A stretch of DNA of 64,000 nucleotides from Ancylostoma caninum (taxonomy: Eukaryota; Nematoda; Chromadorea; Rhabditida; Ancylostomatidae), in assembly GCA_037903475.1 (NCBI GenBank), contig JBAJFG010000362.1, positions 1,426,001 through 1,490,000 of the forward strand, read 5' to 3'. Position 1 is the first letter of the stretch. Each line of letters begins with the position of its first letter. Made by a program: the position numbers and the translations under genes. The notes beneath the pieces are model-generated. The model saw only the letters and a program-made list of their open reading frames with translations. It ran no database searches and was not told where the DNA came from. This document shows positions 11,868 through 23,989 of the stretch, one piece after another.

Positions 11868-11880
11868 GGGGGGGGGGGGG
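11868..11880. repeat. G13 homopolymer run
   Basis: Thirteen G followed by TGGTACTGG. The runs at 18040 and 40471 are followed by TACTGG and TTACTGG, so three of the four plus-strand G runs share a right flank. Confidence 0.95.
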
Positions 11881-12586
11881 TGGTACTGGTGGAAACAAAA
11901 AGGCACAGACGAATTATTTGAGTAGTTTAAGTACGGATTAAAACAACAATATGAGGTATAACTACTAAAAAAATGAATATGCAAGTGACGGATGATAAAC
12001 CAAATATAAACACGTACAAATCGAGCATATGTAGTATCAGGCCACCCTCATGAACATTCACTGACATTTCTAAAGATTCCGGGATGAGCTCCGCCTGCCG
12101 AAAAAACATTAACAGACGCTTGGTCGCTTTTCAAGATATTTTCAAAACGAAGGTATAGCAAATCAAGCGCGCTTTCTCCCGAAAAGAGAACACTAATATA
12201 GCCAGTTTTAACAAATACCGTCAGAGAAAATCAGTAGTTAGGGTTTTCAAGGACTGGATTACTTAGGTCGGCAAAAGAGCTACCTCTATCCCTTGTATAT
12301 TCATTAAATTATGGTGAAAATCAAAGAGGACGGAGTCACCGCCCTCTACATGTGAAAGTTTCCAGGAAAGTCCATCAAAACATTTCTCAACATCTGTGAC
12401 GTAGCGAGTTAAGGAAAGCATCTCAAGGGCTCTCCGAAAAAACACACATGGAGGAGACAATATTGGAAAATCGAAGAGAGAAAATGGGAGACATCTAATC
12501 CCAGGGAAGTTGGGAAACAGCCAGCAGGTGGCTTGCAATAATTGACGGAAAGGAAACCCAGTTTTCCTGGATTTTCGTGACCTGCA
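11881..12586. other. intergenic sequence, nothing recognised
   Basis: No coding frame with family features. A 130-residue minus-strand frame (12263-12655) overlaps the candidate exon on the opposite strand and looks like chance. Confidence 0.35.
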
Positions 12587-12773
12587 GAGGTCCATCCGTG
12601 CCCCAACTCGTCCGTGGGCCTTCTGCTGGATCCGCTTACCAAATACTACGAACACTACGCCATTCTCATCACTCCTGTGGAGATAGCGATGGTGTCCATA
12701 GAATATTCAGGAGAAGAGATCCATTCTACGACTACAAACTCCCCGCAGCTGTCAAGAATACACTTAACTCCTG
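12587..12773 (+). CDS. candidate internal exon, function unknown
   Basis: The sequence GACCTGCAG ends a pyrimidine-rich stretch and opens a frame of 61 codons, closed by a possible donor CCTG|GTGTGAG. The frame contains GLLLDPLTKYYEHYAILITP followed by VEIAMVSIEYSGEEIHSTTT. The codon choice and composition look protein-like. I recognise no family and found no neighbouring exon that joins in phase, so it may be a remnant or chance. Confidence 0.25.
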
Positions 12774-13571
12774 GTGTGAGGGCGATAACGTGAAGAACTG
12801 CCAGGAATCTCGGGAGATTGGTTGTTGCATTCAGATCGAAAGCTTAAATTAATTCAAGATCGTTCTGGAGATTTGCCAGAAATCTATAGGAAAATTCTTT
12901 CTGGAAGAAAATGTCCAATCAATAATTCTCGACTGAGAACTCTTTTTACATGGACAACATATAGCAGAGTTTTATTTACGATTCATTCTGCAAATTCTTC
13001 AAGATTGCACAAAAAATAAAGGCATTAGAAGCTACTGGAGATGACAAATAGAACAGCTACGTATATCCTATAGGTGACCATGGTATCGGCCCCTATAGGG
13101 AAAATGCCCACTCCGTGAAAGTCAGGGACTTCCAGCGGTGGAATTAATGAATCTTCCTGGCGAGAATATAGTGCCGTGGACATCCAAAATGCTCAATTCC
13201 CATGGGGAAATAGCCTTAATTTGGAAGAAAAAAATTGTCAGAGCAAAAAGAATGAAGAGAATTTAGAGCGAGTAAGCACGGTATGGTGAGAAAATCCCTT
13301 CAAGAATAATGGTAAGACTGTAGAAGGATGTAAAATGAAGCGATAATGACGTAAATGAACTGTACTAATGGAAATAGGCAATTTCTAGAGCAAGAAAAAT
13401 TCAAAATTTGGAGAATTCACCACTATTCCAGAAAGTTTCATGAATCCAGTTATGGAAATTCGTCGCCTGTAGCACGAGTGGAAATATTTTATCCAACGGT
13501 AACTATAGAATGTTTTCCGATGTTGTGTCTTAAGTGCGATGCAAATTTTATAAAGTTCCAGTAAGCAAAAA

Positions 13572-13612
13572 GACAAATAGGTAAATAAACAAATAAATAG
13601 GTAAGTAAACAC
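13572..13612 (+). repeat. (AAAT)n-type retroelement 3' tail
   Basis: A run of AAATAAAC/AAATAAATAGG units of the kind that ends several elements in this window (16672, 26978, 29935, 36655, 63270). Upstream sequence was not identified. Confidence 0.4.
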
Positions 13613-13874
13613 AAGAAAAATCAGATCGATTCCTTCGTGAAATGTGAAGAAAGTCGTGGAAAACCCCGAAGGAGCTCATTGGCGCATTGTTTCTCGAGTA
13701 AGAAGGAGGATAAGCTCTCTTCATATGCCTCACCTTCAGCTTATTCTTCCTTCATAGTCTTAGATACTCCTGGGTAAAGATTTGCGAAACTTTAACCTTG
13801 CAAAAAGAGGATGGGTAAGGTGATCGGTTGTCCTGTAGACCACGCAATATTAGGAGACTCAGAACGTAAAAATT

Positions 13875-14035
13875 GGTCTGCTCACCAGGTTTTTGTGCCA
13901 GCAGTCGTTGATTCGACCCCTCGCTCCGGGAACTTAGAACTACGTCCTCCGGGGATCGGTAAACTGGTACCAGAGTAGTCCGCTAGGATGGTGCGAGTGC
14001 TATATCATACAGCTTTCCGCAGAAGGAGATCAGCG
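13875..14035 (+). repeat. possible SINE-like repeat with a B-box-like motif
   Basis: GATTCGACCCC at 13910-13920 resembles the tRNA B box (GGTTCGANTCC), and the following ATCGGTAAACTGGTACCAG looks like a dispersed nematode repeat. No acceptable A box or tRNA cloverleaf is present, so this is not a tRNA gene. Confidence 0.25.
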
Positions 14036-14040
14036 CCATT

Positions 14041-14935
14041 TCACCCTTTATGTTGGATGACTTTTTCGAATAAAAGTACGTACACCCCAGGATTCACCCC
14101 ACGCTATCTGAAACTCCATCCAATCTAGCCTTTTCAAGAATTTTTCTTCTAGAATGCTGCGAACTGCAGAGTTAGACATTAATGTGAAAGCCTTCCCCTC
14201 ATAATGAATAATTCAACAGAGCCTGAGCAAATTCATGCCGAATGGAAAGAAAAGCGCTGTTTTGTCGTGCGACGCTTCGTGGAACATAGTCGGTGCTGAA
14301 TTTCAGTAAATGCACGCAGTCATGTGACGCAGCCATCGTGCAGCAGAAAAAAACCCAAATGAAATACATTTGAAATCAATGTTATAGAATATCCTGGGAA
14401 GGAGAGACATCCAGAAAAAAAGGGCGAAGGCCCAAATTTCGTGAAAGCACTGCGTCGATAGCCTCCAATGGGAAGAAACGCTGCTAAACGGGGATGCACG
14501 TTAATCCGGAAGGGAAAATGCACAGCTCCGCCCACATTATGCCAGGGATCGTAGGCGCATCGCTGTGGAAGAGTACTTTCCGGAAATTAGATTTTTTTGC
14601 ATGAGAGTTCCTTCCATATCATATTCAGATTCGTGCTATCGATTTGGAGAAGTATTCCACACTGCATAGTCCATACTTAAATAGGACATCGGTGGGTAGC
14701 ATCACCTTCGTAACAGCTGGCAATCAATTACGATTTCACCAATAGGCGTCAAGTAAAGTAATGGTTCCGCAGCTGCACAATATGGGTAAAATGGCTGTTT
14801 TCCTAGAGTTTCACCACTTTTTGAATTTCAGAACTTCAGTTTTTGAGTTTTGCACACATAATACATATCTAACATAATACATAATATCCAGGAAATTCTC
14901 TGAACCTGAAGCTTGATTGTGGAGCGAAGCGATAA
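14041..14935. other. intergenic sequence, nothing recognised
   Basis: No splice-consistent exon or known domain. The frame at 14320-14535 on the minus strand has no features. Confidence 0.35.
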
Positions 14936-15900
14936 AAAGGGGGCGTGGCCAAGGTCTGCGATTGGTCAGTCCATCGGATTGAAACCTTTATATGTAATAG
15001 TTCTTCGAATAGATCTACAGCGCTCAGCAACTTTAGAGAAATTACCTCCAAACAAGCCTCAATTATTCTAGCTGCAGCCTAGAATAAAGAGAATCGGGAT
15101 AGAGAATGGATATGTTCTCGGTGAAAAAGGGGCGGCGCCGCTGTTTTACGACTGGTGTGCTTACACACCCGTGCTTCCCCCTCAACGTCAACTCTTCAAC
15201 TGTTTTCTTGCATTTACACATATAAATATGTGCAGCTAGATTTGTAGGGGAAAAGAAAACACGATAATAGTAAACGGTGAGAAACGGGGTCGAAGAAAGC
15301 CAATCACACGGCAGCGGCACCACCCATTCCCCCTCATCATTGACATAAACTGACCTTCAGAGCCATTCTGCGATACTCCGAAGGTGTTGTTAAAAAAGTA
15401 CTCGCCTATATGCACCTTACCTACAGAAAAAAGCACTGAAATGGTCGTAATGGATCGTAACGGAAAAAAGGGCGGAGTCTCTCTTGGACCACTGGCTCAT
15501 ACGAACACCTATCCCCCCCCCTCTTTCCCCGTAGCCCGTCCGGCACTCATGCTCAGTTATATGTATTCTCTAGTAATGAAAAGAGAGGAGATCCGGAGAA
15601 CTTCATTTCATGTATGGTGTTGCAATGATGGGAGGTGAGCGCTTCGTGCATTGCCTTAGGAGGAAATGAGGGGCGGTGCCGCAGTGGCACGATTGGCTCA
15701 TTTGAAACCGTTTCCTACCTCTAGGTACCAACTCTCCTCCTCTTCAGATTTTGACTTGTCAAAACTTGAAGAGGAGGCGAGTATACAAGTGAAATGCGAA
15801 GACGCAGAGACGGCAAACGTGATGACACTGAAAGGCGGAAAGGTTTGCCTTGATGCACCAATCGCACAACAGCAGCACCGCCCCTTTTCCTCCACAACGC
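14936..15900. repeat. cluster of six GC-box/CCAAT-box motif copies in alternating orientation
   Basis: The motif is roughly GGGGCGGNGCC, 6-10 nt, then CGATTGGCTCAT. Plus-strand copies begin near 14940, 15129, 15470 and 15670. Inverted copies cover 15299-15325 and 15857-15895. A seventh copy is at about 36150. GGGCGG is a GC (Sp1-type) box and GATTGG an inverted CCAAT (NF-Y) box, held at near-constant spacing. Open frames here, for example 130 residues at 15666-16058, run through the repeats and have no family features. Confidence 0.55.
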
Positions 15901-17204
15901 ACCACGGATATTTCAGATTACTCAGTTCAACAGATGACGTCAATGTGTCTCAGCACTGTGATTATCACGCAAACGTTGCGTGCTCACTCAATATTTCTCT
16001 CATTTTAATGACAGCATGGGTGGAGCATGGTCTACATGCAATTAAAACAGAAACTTGATAGGAATGCCAACGAACACTCCTGGTTAACGAACGATGCTAG
16101 AGAGAACAAGCAATAAATTAGCCCCGGGCCCATTTATTCCAGATTCTGGCTCTCCGCCATGGGGCTCATGCTCAATGTGAACAGAAATGGAAAATTCCCG
16201 AAAAAAAGGTGGCATAATTCAAGATTCAGAAATTTCTGGTGGAAGTCAGAAACTAAAATTAAATTAGTAGAGAAGACCTTGTCTAGAAAGATGTCACGTG
16301 CTGAAACAAATCCGAAAATGGGAATAACTTTTCTAGAAAATGGGAATAGAAAATATTTGATTTCCATGAAATGGGTTTTTTCTGGAATCTTAAGCTAAGC
16401 AAGCCGTAGAGCCGAAATGAGAAAATTTCACAACCTTTTTATTGTTTCTTATTTTTGAGAATCTCAGAACGTATGTAGTTTGTATCATATGGAAAGATAT
16501 GCAGTTGGAGAGAGGACAAAGAGAAAAAGAGCCCGAGAAAGTGTGCATGATTTGTAGAGGATGAAGAGAAATACAAGCAGTATGCACAAACACTCAGTGC
16601 TATTGTCACTTCGGAAAAGTCTCCACCAACGAGTTAATTATTTAGGATTATTTAGCTTTTCTGTTCAGTAAACAAACAAGTAAACATTCCTATAAGCAAA
16701 TAAATACACAAACGGGTAAAATACACTTCAAAGCAGCACGTGCTGATAGAATTAGGTAGGCTGTCTGGAAATAAAGACATGTCTAATGATTTCCACCTTA
16801 CCTTATTTCGCTTTACTTTTTCCTTACGGTTTTTGGGAAGATCATGGATTACACTAGCAAACTAGCAGACATAAGTAGGTTAATAAATTCGTGGCAAGCG
16901 GACAAAGCAAAGGGTTAAAGTTGGAAAAATACGAAAAAGAAACAAAACTGAAAAAAAACGGGGGAAACGCGAAATGAATGAAATAGATGTGCCATGTATA
17001 GCTTTACTTCTTCAGCGTAGTACACCTGGCCGCGACCTAAAGCCCCAGAGCTATTCGCAGGAAACAATCTCTGGCTTCCTAAACAGTACGCTTATTTTTC
17101 AAACAGTGATTATAAGCTTGTTGCAATAGAATATCGTTGGAGCCGTATCGATGCAAGGAAGAACGGGTCCTTGTGGTATAAGTATTTCTACGCAGAAGAG
17201 GTGC

Positions 17205-17219
17205 GGGGGGGGGGGGGGG
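17205..17219. repeat. G15 homopolymer run
   Basis: Fifteen uninterrupted G, the longest G/C homopolymer in the window, followed by TGGTG. Confidence 0.95.
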
Positions 17220-18039
17220 TGGTGTTTTGCCGAACGAGATTGTGATCCGGGACCGTATGCATCACTAATATCACCTGGGATAAATGTGTTAACACCTCAT
17301 AAATTCACCCGTCGTGAACACTGCCGTCAACACGTTTAACGTTTAACTTGGGTAATCTTTCAGTGGAGAATCCAGGGCTAAGGTGGGGCTTAGCAGGGGG
17401 GAGAGTGTTCTTATAGAGAAAAGGAACAAGGAGTTTAAATGCTAAAAGAAGGGGGCGGAGGAGGGTTCGAATGCTCAATACGTCTGACAGGGCTGCGCAA
17501 TAAAATTGTTTATTCATTCACAAAATCCACTAAATCATGCAATATCGGACCATGGATCCAGCGAAATTCCATTTCCCGAGAGGATCTTATTCTTTTAACC
17601 TAATTACCCATATGGTTAGGGAACGAAACGGACAATTAGGTAACCATTCTTACAATTTTTCTCTCACTTTTTCAATTTTAAGCTAAAATTACTAATTTTA
17701 TTAGACCATTATGATTCAGTTGTTCTCACAGCACACATTGTCAACTGCAGTGTCGTATGGAAATTCGCGCAGCTAATTTCCCACATTCAGATGCTCGGAT
17801 GTCTTCAGTTTTCTCAGGATTGAGGAAGTGCAAAGACGTAAAGAAGATCCGTCGAGGAGTTTTTTGTAAGGAAGATCTCTGACGCTCTATTTCAAATGCA
17901 TTGCTCGATGGCCAGTCAAACGACAAATGGTTTTATGTACATATTATATGAAATTGCTGGCTATAAAGTAAAACGAGGACGACTAACTTGGCACGGTTGA
18001 ATACTTCTAGGAAAAAGTGCTGCGCTGGTACGGTTAGTT

Positions 18040-18050
18040 GGGGGGGGGGG
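18040..18050. repeat. G11 homopolymer run
   Basis: Eleven G followed by TACTGGAGCGGGG. Confidence 0.95.
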
Positions 18051-19872
18051 TACTGGAGCGGGGAAAAATTTCCTTCCTTCATTTTTTCCTTCTATTTTGT
18101 TCTTAAATTTTACGACTTCGAAAAGGCATGCTATTCTAGTGTCTGGAGCTGCGATGAAATACCACTTTCAATAAAAATTTCCAGAATTTTCCGAATCATT
18201 GAAGGTATCCGTAATTCCCCTAATTCATACAAAATATGTACACTTTTTACCGGATTGACGAACGCCCTAAATTTTTATAGAGTTATTGTATAATAATATA
18301 TTATAGTAATAAAGAGTGGGAATATTGCAGGGTTCTCAAAGAAAATGTACTTCAAGTGTACATGAATGTGAAACAAATTCAATTTCTGGATTAGATGGTG
18401 CCTGCTATTCATAGAATAACCCTAGAAGGATTCAAATCTGGACAATCAGAGGGTGGAGACAGAGCAGAAATTGGGAAAACCGCGCCCATAACCCAGCCAC
18501 CCAACTTGATGAAGAGGCACTTTTCAGCGGAGAATGCGCACAGAATGGATCTTCAGGCATCTTTGCCCGGCTGAAAAACGTCCACTTAAAAGATGGGGGA
18601 GGAAAGAGCCTAATACATCTGCAGCTAGTGCAGTTGTGCTGTGAAATGGCTTGAAGAAATTGCTATGGAGTTCCGAGGAAAATTTCGTGGAAAAAGCTCC
18701 CAGAAAGGGAGCAGATCCACGGAGGACTCGTGACGATGTCAGCTGTGCGATGGAAACCACTAATGGGCCGCGGTCTAATTAGCTAGAAACACGGAATGAT
18801 GCGGGCCTGGAAGGGAGGGGTGGCTCCAGGAGGTCCGCGTCTCAAGGTACCAAATTGCCCGTGTTTCATTACCTCCCCCCTCCTGCTCCGCCCCAGATTC
18901 TTCCAAAATTCTGCCACTTCACAAACGCATCGTGCCGCCTGCACGTGGGAATAACTAAATTTAGCGTCTTAGAAGGCGTTGCAAAGACGCGCTGACGTCT
19001 TCAGAAGACGTCAGGAGAAATTCCCAGAATTCCCGTTACATTTACAGCATCTATGACCAATGATATCTCTAAAGCCGTGTAGAATTCCTAGACAAGACAC
19101 CCTGGGAAATAAATGTCTGCAGATCCGAACAAACAACTCTGGTAGACGCCATGGATTTGAGCACTCTATTGATTTTTGCACAGTGCAAAAAATACCCAGA
19201 TGCTCTTCAGCCGGCGCCGGGAAGAGTTTGGACGTTAAAGTGGCACCGCTGCTGGCCACAAGCCTATCATTTCGTGGATTGCTGGCAGCGCGGAAATGCA
19301 CCAGAAAGGCCTCAGCCCTGCATTGGCATGAGAATTGGGGAAAAAGTTGGAAAATAAATTGCTATGAGCTCAGAAAGTAGAGCAATCCAGAAAATTAGCC
19401 TGAATAATAAGGGCCAAAAAAGAGGTCTCGGGCGCGTCTTGGCAAGGAATCGAAACTTCCAACACTCACAGGAAAAAAAAAAACAGGAAAAAGGCGGAAA
19501 AAGGCAGGTAACAGTGAAAATTTTCGCAATGTTGCAATGTTGGAAAACTCGTTAGAGGGAAATTCGGATTGCTAGACAGACAATTCAGAAAAATTTCTGT
19601 TGAAAACATCAGAAAAAAGGAAAGCCGTTGTTCCTAATTTCTTGAAAAAGTGAATTCTCTATAAGTCATGCATCCAGAAAACAGTGAACTTATGGGAATA
19701 TTCAAAAGAATAAAGCAGCGAAACAGTGACAAAAGAAAAGTGCACAGATAGAGAAATAATCCTAGAAAACCCGGATATCTATCTATTCACTCCTGCGATC
19801 TCGGGCTCTTCTACATCTCTGTCCTAGGCGTCTTCTCCACGCATAGTTTGAGTCGGAAGTTTGAAATAGCAA

Positions 19873-19955
19873 ATAAACGAAATATTAAAATTTTGAACGC
19901 TAAGCGCTACTTTTGTTGTGGGGCTTGGCGTTCAAAACCTTAATATTTTGTTTAT
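19873..19955. repeat. 83-nt imperfect hairpin, pre-miRNA-sized
   Basis: Arms of 33 nt (19873-19905 and 19923-19955) pair at about 29 positions around a 17-nt loop. The right arm, folded back, reads ATAAACAAAATATTAAGG then TTTTGAACGCCAAGC. Size and shape would suit either a small foldback MITE or a microRNA precursor. No known nematode miRNA seed is recognised, so the repeat reading is preferred. Confidence 0.5.
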
Positions 19956-20002
19956 CCTTCAATTCTTCACCTTATAGAAGGATGGTCTATTAATTTTTTT
20001 TC

Positions 20003-20021
20003 ACTTATTTATTTATTCAAT
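20003..20021 (-). repeat. retroelement 3' tail on the minus strand
   Basis: On the minus strand the sequence reads TATTGAATAAATAAATAAG. The same TATTGAATAAATAAAT junction recurs at 62189-62224 and, on the plus strand and diverged, at 29938 and 63268. Confidence 0.45.
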
Positions 20022-20599
20022 ACAACAGCCATTCCTGGTGCTCCAAAAAAGAAAGAAACTGGAAAAAAGAAAAAAAGAAAGAAACTTTTCCATGCACGCT
20101 GGTGCCGTAAATCTTTACGTTATAGGGCATAACCCTGACATCTACACTGTTCATAAATTTGTACATGCATTTAGTTGTTGAATTGCCAAATTGATGCAGC
20201 ATTTGGAATTCTTTAAAGGACGTATGATTCACATATGGCGATGACTACGTAGATCACACTGCTCTTCACCATATTATTTACGAATCAGCGTCGATAAGAT
20301 GGATAGTAAATAAAGATGCCATGAAATGAGATGAAATGATTGCATGAACACATGTGTATGTATGGCACTGAGCAACATTTGCGTGCACGCGAAAGGTGCA
20401 ACCATTTTGGGCGGAGCAAAGGCAGAGGTATGTACGAATATGCAAAGAGAATAACCTAATAGCTAATAAACATGCTTCAGTAAAATCTCGAAATCGATTT
20501 TGAGCTGAGACACTGCCTTAACGTTGGTTTCTACTAGCAAAATGTGATGAGCACGGCTTTTGACGTCGGTTTTAAAGGGGATTATAGATATGGTAAGGT

Positions 20600-20830
20600 T
20601 TGAGTGCATAGAATACCTATCGATTTATTCGAAATTCGAAAATTCGATTTTGAATATAGTTCGAGTGCCTGGAAAAGAGGGAGCAGTACAATCCTTTGGA
20701 AATATAAGAAAGCATTTAGTTTTCTTTTTTTTTTTCAAGCAATATATTTCTGCGGATCTAGTCCTGAATGAATAATTAAATTATTTGATTATTCGATTTT
20801 TATTCGTTCTTTATTATAGTAGCTAATTAT
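20600..20830. repeat. fragment of the ATTCGA-rich MITE family
   Basis: Contains TTATTCGAAATTCGAAAATT and, at the right, ATTATTCGATTTTTATTCG. The latter is almost identical to the right end of the element at 6159-6532. Confidence 0.45.
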
Positions 20831-20834
20831 AGTC

Positions 20835-21022
20835 GAATGAATGAATGAATGAATGAATGAATGGGATGAATGAATAGATGAATGGGATGAATGAATGAAT
20901 GAATGAATGAATGAATGAATGAATGAATGAATGAATGAATGAATGAATGAATGAATGAATGAATGAATGAATGAATGAATGAATGAAGGAATGAACGAAC
21001 GAACGAATGAATGAATGAATGA
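20835..21022 (+). repeat. GAAT microsatellite, about 190 bp
   Basis: Nearly pure GAAT repeats with a few GGGAT, AGAT and GAAC variants. On the minus strand they give a spurious His/Ser/Phe/Ile frame (20827-21039). Confidence 0.95.
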
Positions 21023-21029
21023 ACTAAAT

Positions 21030-23530
21030 GGTTAATCAATTAAGCAATCTCATAGACCTCAAAATCGGTCCACAGGCGAGAAACCGCATTAGGAACCTCG
21101 GCTACCCGCCCAGTGCTCGAGAAAACCGAATTATGAGAAAATTCCCAGTGGAATTGAGTCCAAAAGATCAAAAAATCCAATTATCTGGTCATAGCAAGCG
21201 AAATGAACACAATTGGATAGCAAAGGCAAATGGGGACAATTCCACATCAGTTCACTTCAACAAAATGTTCAAGAGAGTGCATGAAAGACTTACATGAAAA
21301 AGAAACTAAGAAGCCTCTCTAATTCTTGCTTTTTGAGAACTGGCAAGAACAAAAAAACATGGGAGGCTTCGAAAATCTAGGAGAGAACTGGGAAGAATTG
21401 GGAAAAGCCCAGGTAGATATAGCCCAATCCAACAGGTAGGAAAGTTTGAGAGGCATCAGAGAACAGGAGAAAGCAAGCAAATAGGTTGTTCTTAGAGACG
21501 CAGAATGACTACAGTCATTTACACCAAGGATGAAGAAGCAATCGGGCGTTGCCGAGTATAAGCGACAACTACATATATCGATGTTCCCAAACCCGGCTTC
21601 CACAAGATTACAGCATTCATGGTAGTGTTTACGGAGTAATTATAGAAGTGCACATTAGAGCGAATTACTGTAGCGTTAAATAGAGAAATCGATGGCAGTC
21701 TCCGCAAGAAGTATTAATTATGCCTCGTTTTCACTGTTTCTCTCATGGACTCGCATGTGCATAGAGAATTTGCATGCAGAAAATTGTGTTTCTTTCGAGT
21801 TTCCAGAAAAAGGCTGGCCAATGCAGAATGAGTGTTGCTTCCTTGTTGGTTTTATTTGGGAAGCAATCCAGAAAACATCCAGAACACGACTATTTCGGTT
21901 CTTTCATTGGCGAGTAATCTTCGTCATGAATCTTCTTGTAAGAGGGTTTGCTTGTGAAAATTCTTCTGCTTCCAGGAGTAATCCAAAAATCGCCACTAGT
22001 ATAATTTGCCAAGAAATCATCAAGGAATACAGAAATACATGCATATTTTCCTTCGTTTCGCCTTCTAATGTGTTTTTTTACTAGAGTGAGTAAAAAAACA
22101 TGATAAGAACGAGAAAAGGGTAAGCGAGAAGACGTCATAGCATGCAAGGTAAAAACTCCACGGAAAAAAGGAGTGGCTCCAAGGGAAAATGAAGGACTTT
22201 CGTGGCGTAGCCACAGCAACTGCTTTTGTTTGCCCATATTTTCAACCAGGTAACTTCGTCATTAGATTTACCTGTTTAATCCTGATAATTATACCAAATT
22301 TCTAGTTGGGTTTACCCGTTTCCAGATGGTCATGCCCATTTTTCACCAGAAATTTTCTTCTTTGACTGCTTCCCCCACCAGGGAAAGGACTTCACCGCTT
22401 CCTCATCTAGAAAGCCTCTGCGACGTATAATGCACGGGTTTACTTAAATGCGGTGTATTGTTCTCGCTTTGAGCCGTAGCTGTACACACTTTCCTTTAAG
22501 TTGTTACCTGATATAAGTGAAGATCTAGAGGTCTTACCATGGTTTAGTACAGCAAAGCGTCTCCAAAAGCTAAGTAGGTAATAGCTGATAAATAATGTAG
22601 CAGGGAAGGCAATGTAGGAAGATGCTCACAACAGGAAAAGCTTTGTAAAGATTCCGAGGCAGCTGAAGACTTAATTGCTTGAAACCTGTCCAAGAGGCGC
22701 ACAAACGGCTAGCCCGAACACCCCTACGGATGCGGCTCAGGAGCCAGAAAGAAACTTGCAATGGCCGTCGTCGCTAGGCGATAAGCGCTGAACACCATCG
22801 AAGTGCATGTGAGTAATGGGGAGCCACACATGTGGACGAGAAGAATTATCAAGTGCTAGATTGGACGAGTTCTCTAGGCATAGAATAGTCTCAGGTCCAA
22901 TGTGATGAACAGAGGAGTAATAATTGTACCGACGGCTTCCGCTAAACCCCAGGAAAATATATGAGAAAGAAAAAAAGGAAATGAGAAAATAATTTAATTT
23001 GCAAAGGAAAAAATTACACAGATTAGCTGGAATTTACCAGAAATGTAAGCAAGATCCGACGATCACTTTGAAAGTGCATGAATAACAGGAAATTACTCGA
23101 ACACCTGTGCAAATGCGTAACCTATACGGATATTTTACTGGAATTGACTCGGTTTGGATAAATTACTATACGGGGAATATCATACAGTCTATTTATAATT
23201 ATGCTATTTATTTGTGTTCACACATGTACATATGTATGTCTAGTGATGATAAAAACAATGCTGGCCGAGAAAAAACATTGCTAGAGAGCTGTTTTCCTCT
23301 TTTCCGTGAATTCCCACTTACCCCACTCAGTGACCTTGGGCGCGAAATAACCTGTGTCCGGAGAGTAAGGCTTTCTAACCCAGTAGAGTGGTGTGCTACG
23401 GTTAGGTTGTATACCCGTGGAGTATAGCTCGCGATTTAGTGTAATTTGTCTGATCATAGCATGTAAATATTCATTTATTCCTAAAAAGGAAGGCTTTGTG
23501 GATTTTGGCGGATTTGATGGAATGTTGCAA
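21030..23530. other. intergenic sequence, no gene recognised
   Basis: Several 60-130-codon frames on both strands (for example 21692-22084 plus) lack known motifs or consistent splice sites. Confidence 0.35.
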
Positions 23531-23534
23531 ATTT

Positions 23535-23610
23535 ACGACCGAATAAAAATTGGATAATTTTAATTGATAGTTCAGGAATCACATCGAAAAATTCGAATAT
23601 TCGACGGAAA
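23535..23610. repeat. fragment of the ATTCGA-rich MITE family
   Basis: GACCGAATAAAAATTGGATAA matches the inverted end of the 6159-6532 element and is followed by AAAATTCGAATATTCGA. Confidence 0.4.
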
Positions 23611-23989
23611 TGAATTCCAAGGGATTTCCTGCTATTTTTGCTGCTTGGATAAATTGCTCTCGATCACATCTAAATTTCCCAGTTGTTCAAAACCAAATGT
23701 TCAAATTTCCACACACCCTGCAAAGTATTCGTTCTTAAAGATGTAGAAACGTTCACTTGCCATTTTTGTAGTGTATTAGATACAAATAAGCGCAAAACCA
23801 GGGTAAAATATAGAATTCACTCAAATGAATAGCGAGAACAATAGAAATGTCAGGTGCTTGAGCACAGAAAATGAGTTGAAGTTACACGCGATGGTGGGAA
23901 GTGCAAAAGCGGCTGTCGATTAAGCTCTGTGGGAAACTCGCCGGCAGTAATTACAAAGTATGTTTGATGGCGAAAAACAAAACGAATCC

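Larger units (their letters stand above)
15901..19872. other. intergenic sequence with G-runs and a small palindrome
   Basis: No gene recognised. The stretch contains two long G runs, an AAAT-type tail near 16672-16720, a perfect 11-bp-arm palindrome CTGACGTCTTC/GAAGACGTCAG at 18992-19014, and a GC-rich patch at 18770-18900. Confidence 0.4.

Noticed and set aside
13905..13925. tRNA gene from a B-box-like GATTCGACCCC
   Set aside because: No A box at the right distance and no cloverleaf. At most a SINE remnant.
15666..16058. 130-codon plus-strand frame
   Set aside because: It runs through the GC-box/CCAAT repeat copies and has no recognisable domain.
20827..21039. 70-codon His/Ser-rich minus-strand frame
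   Set aside because: Pure translation of the GAAT microsatellite.
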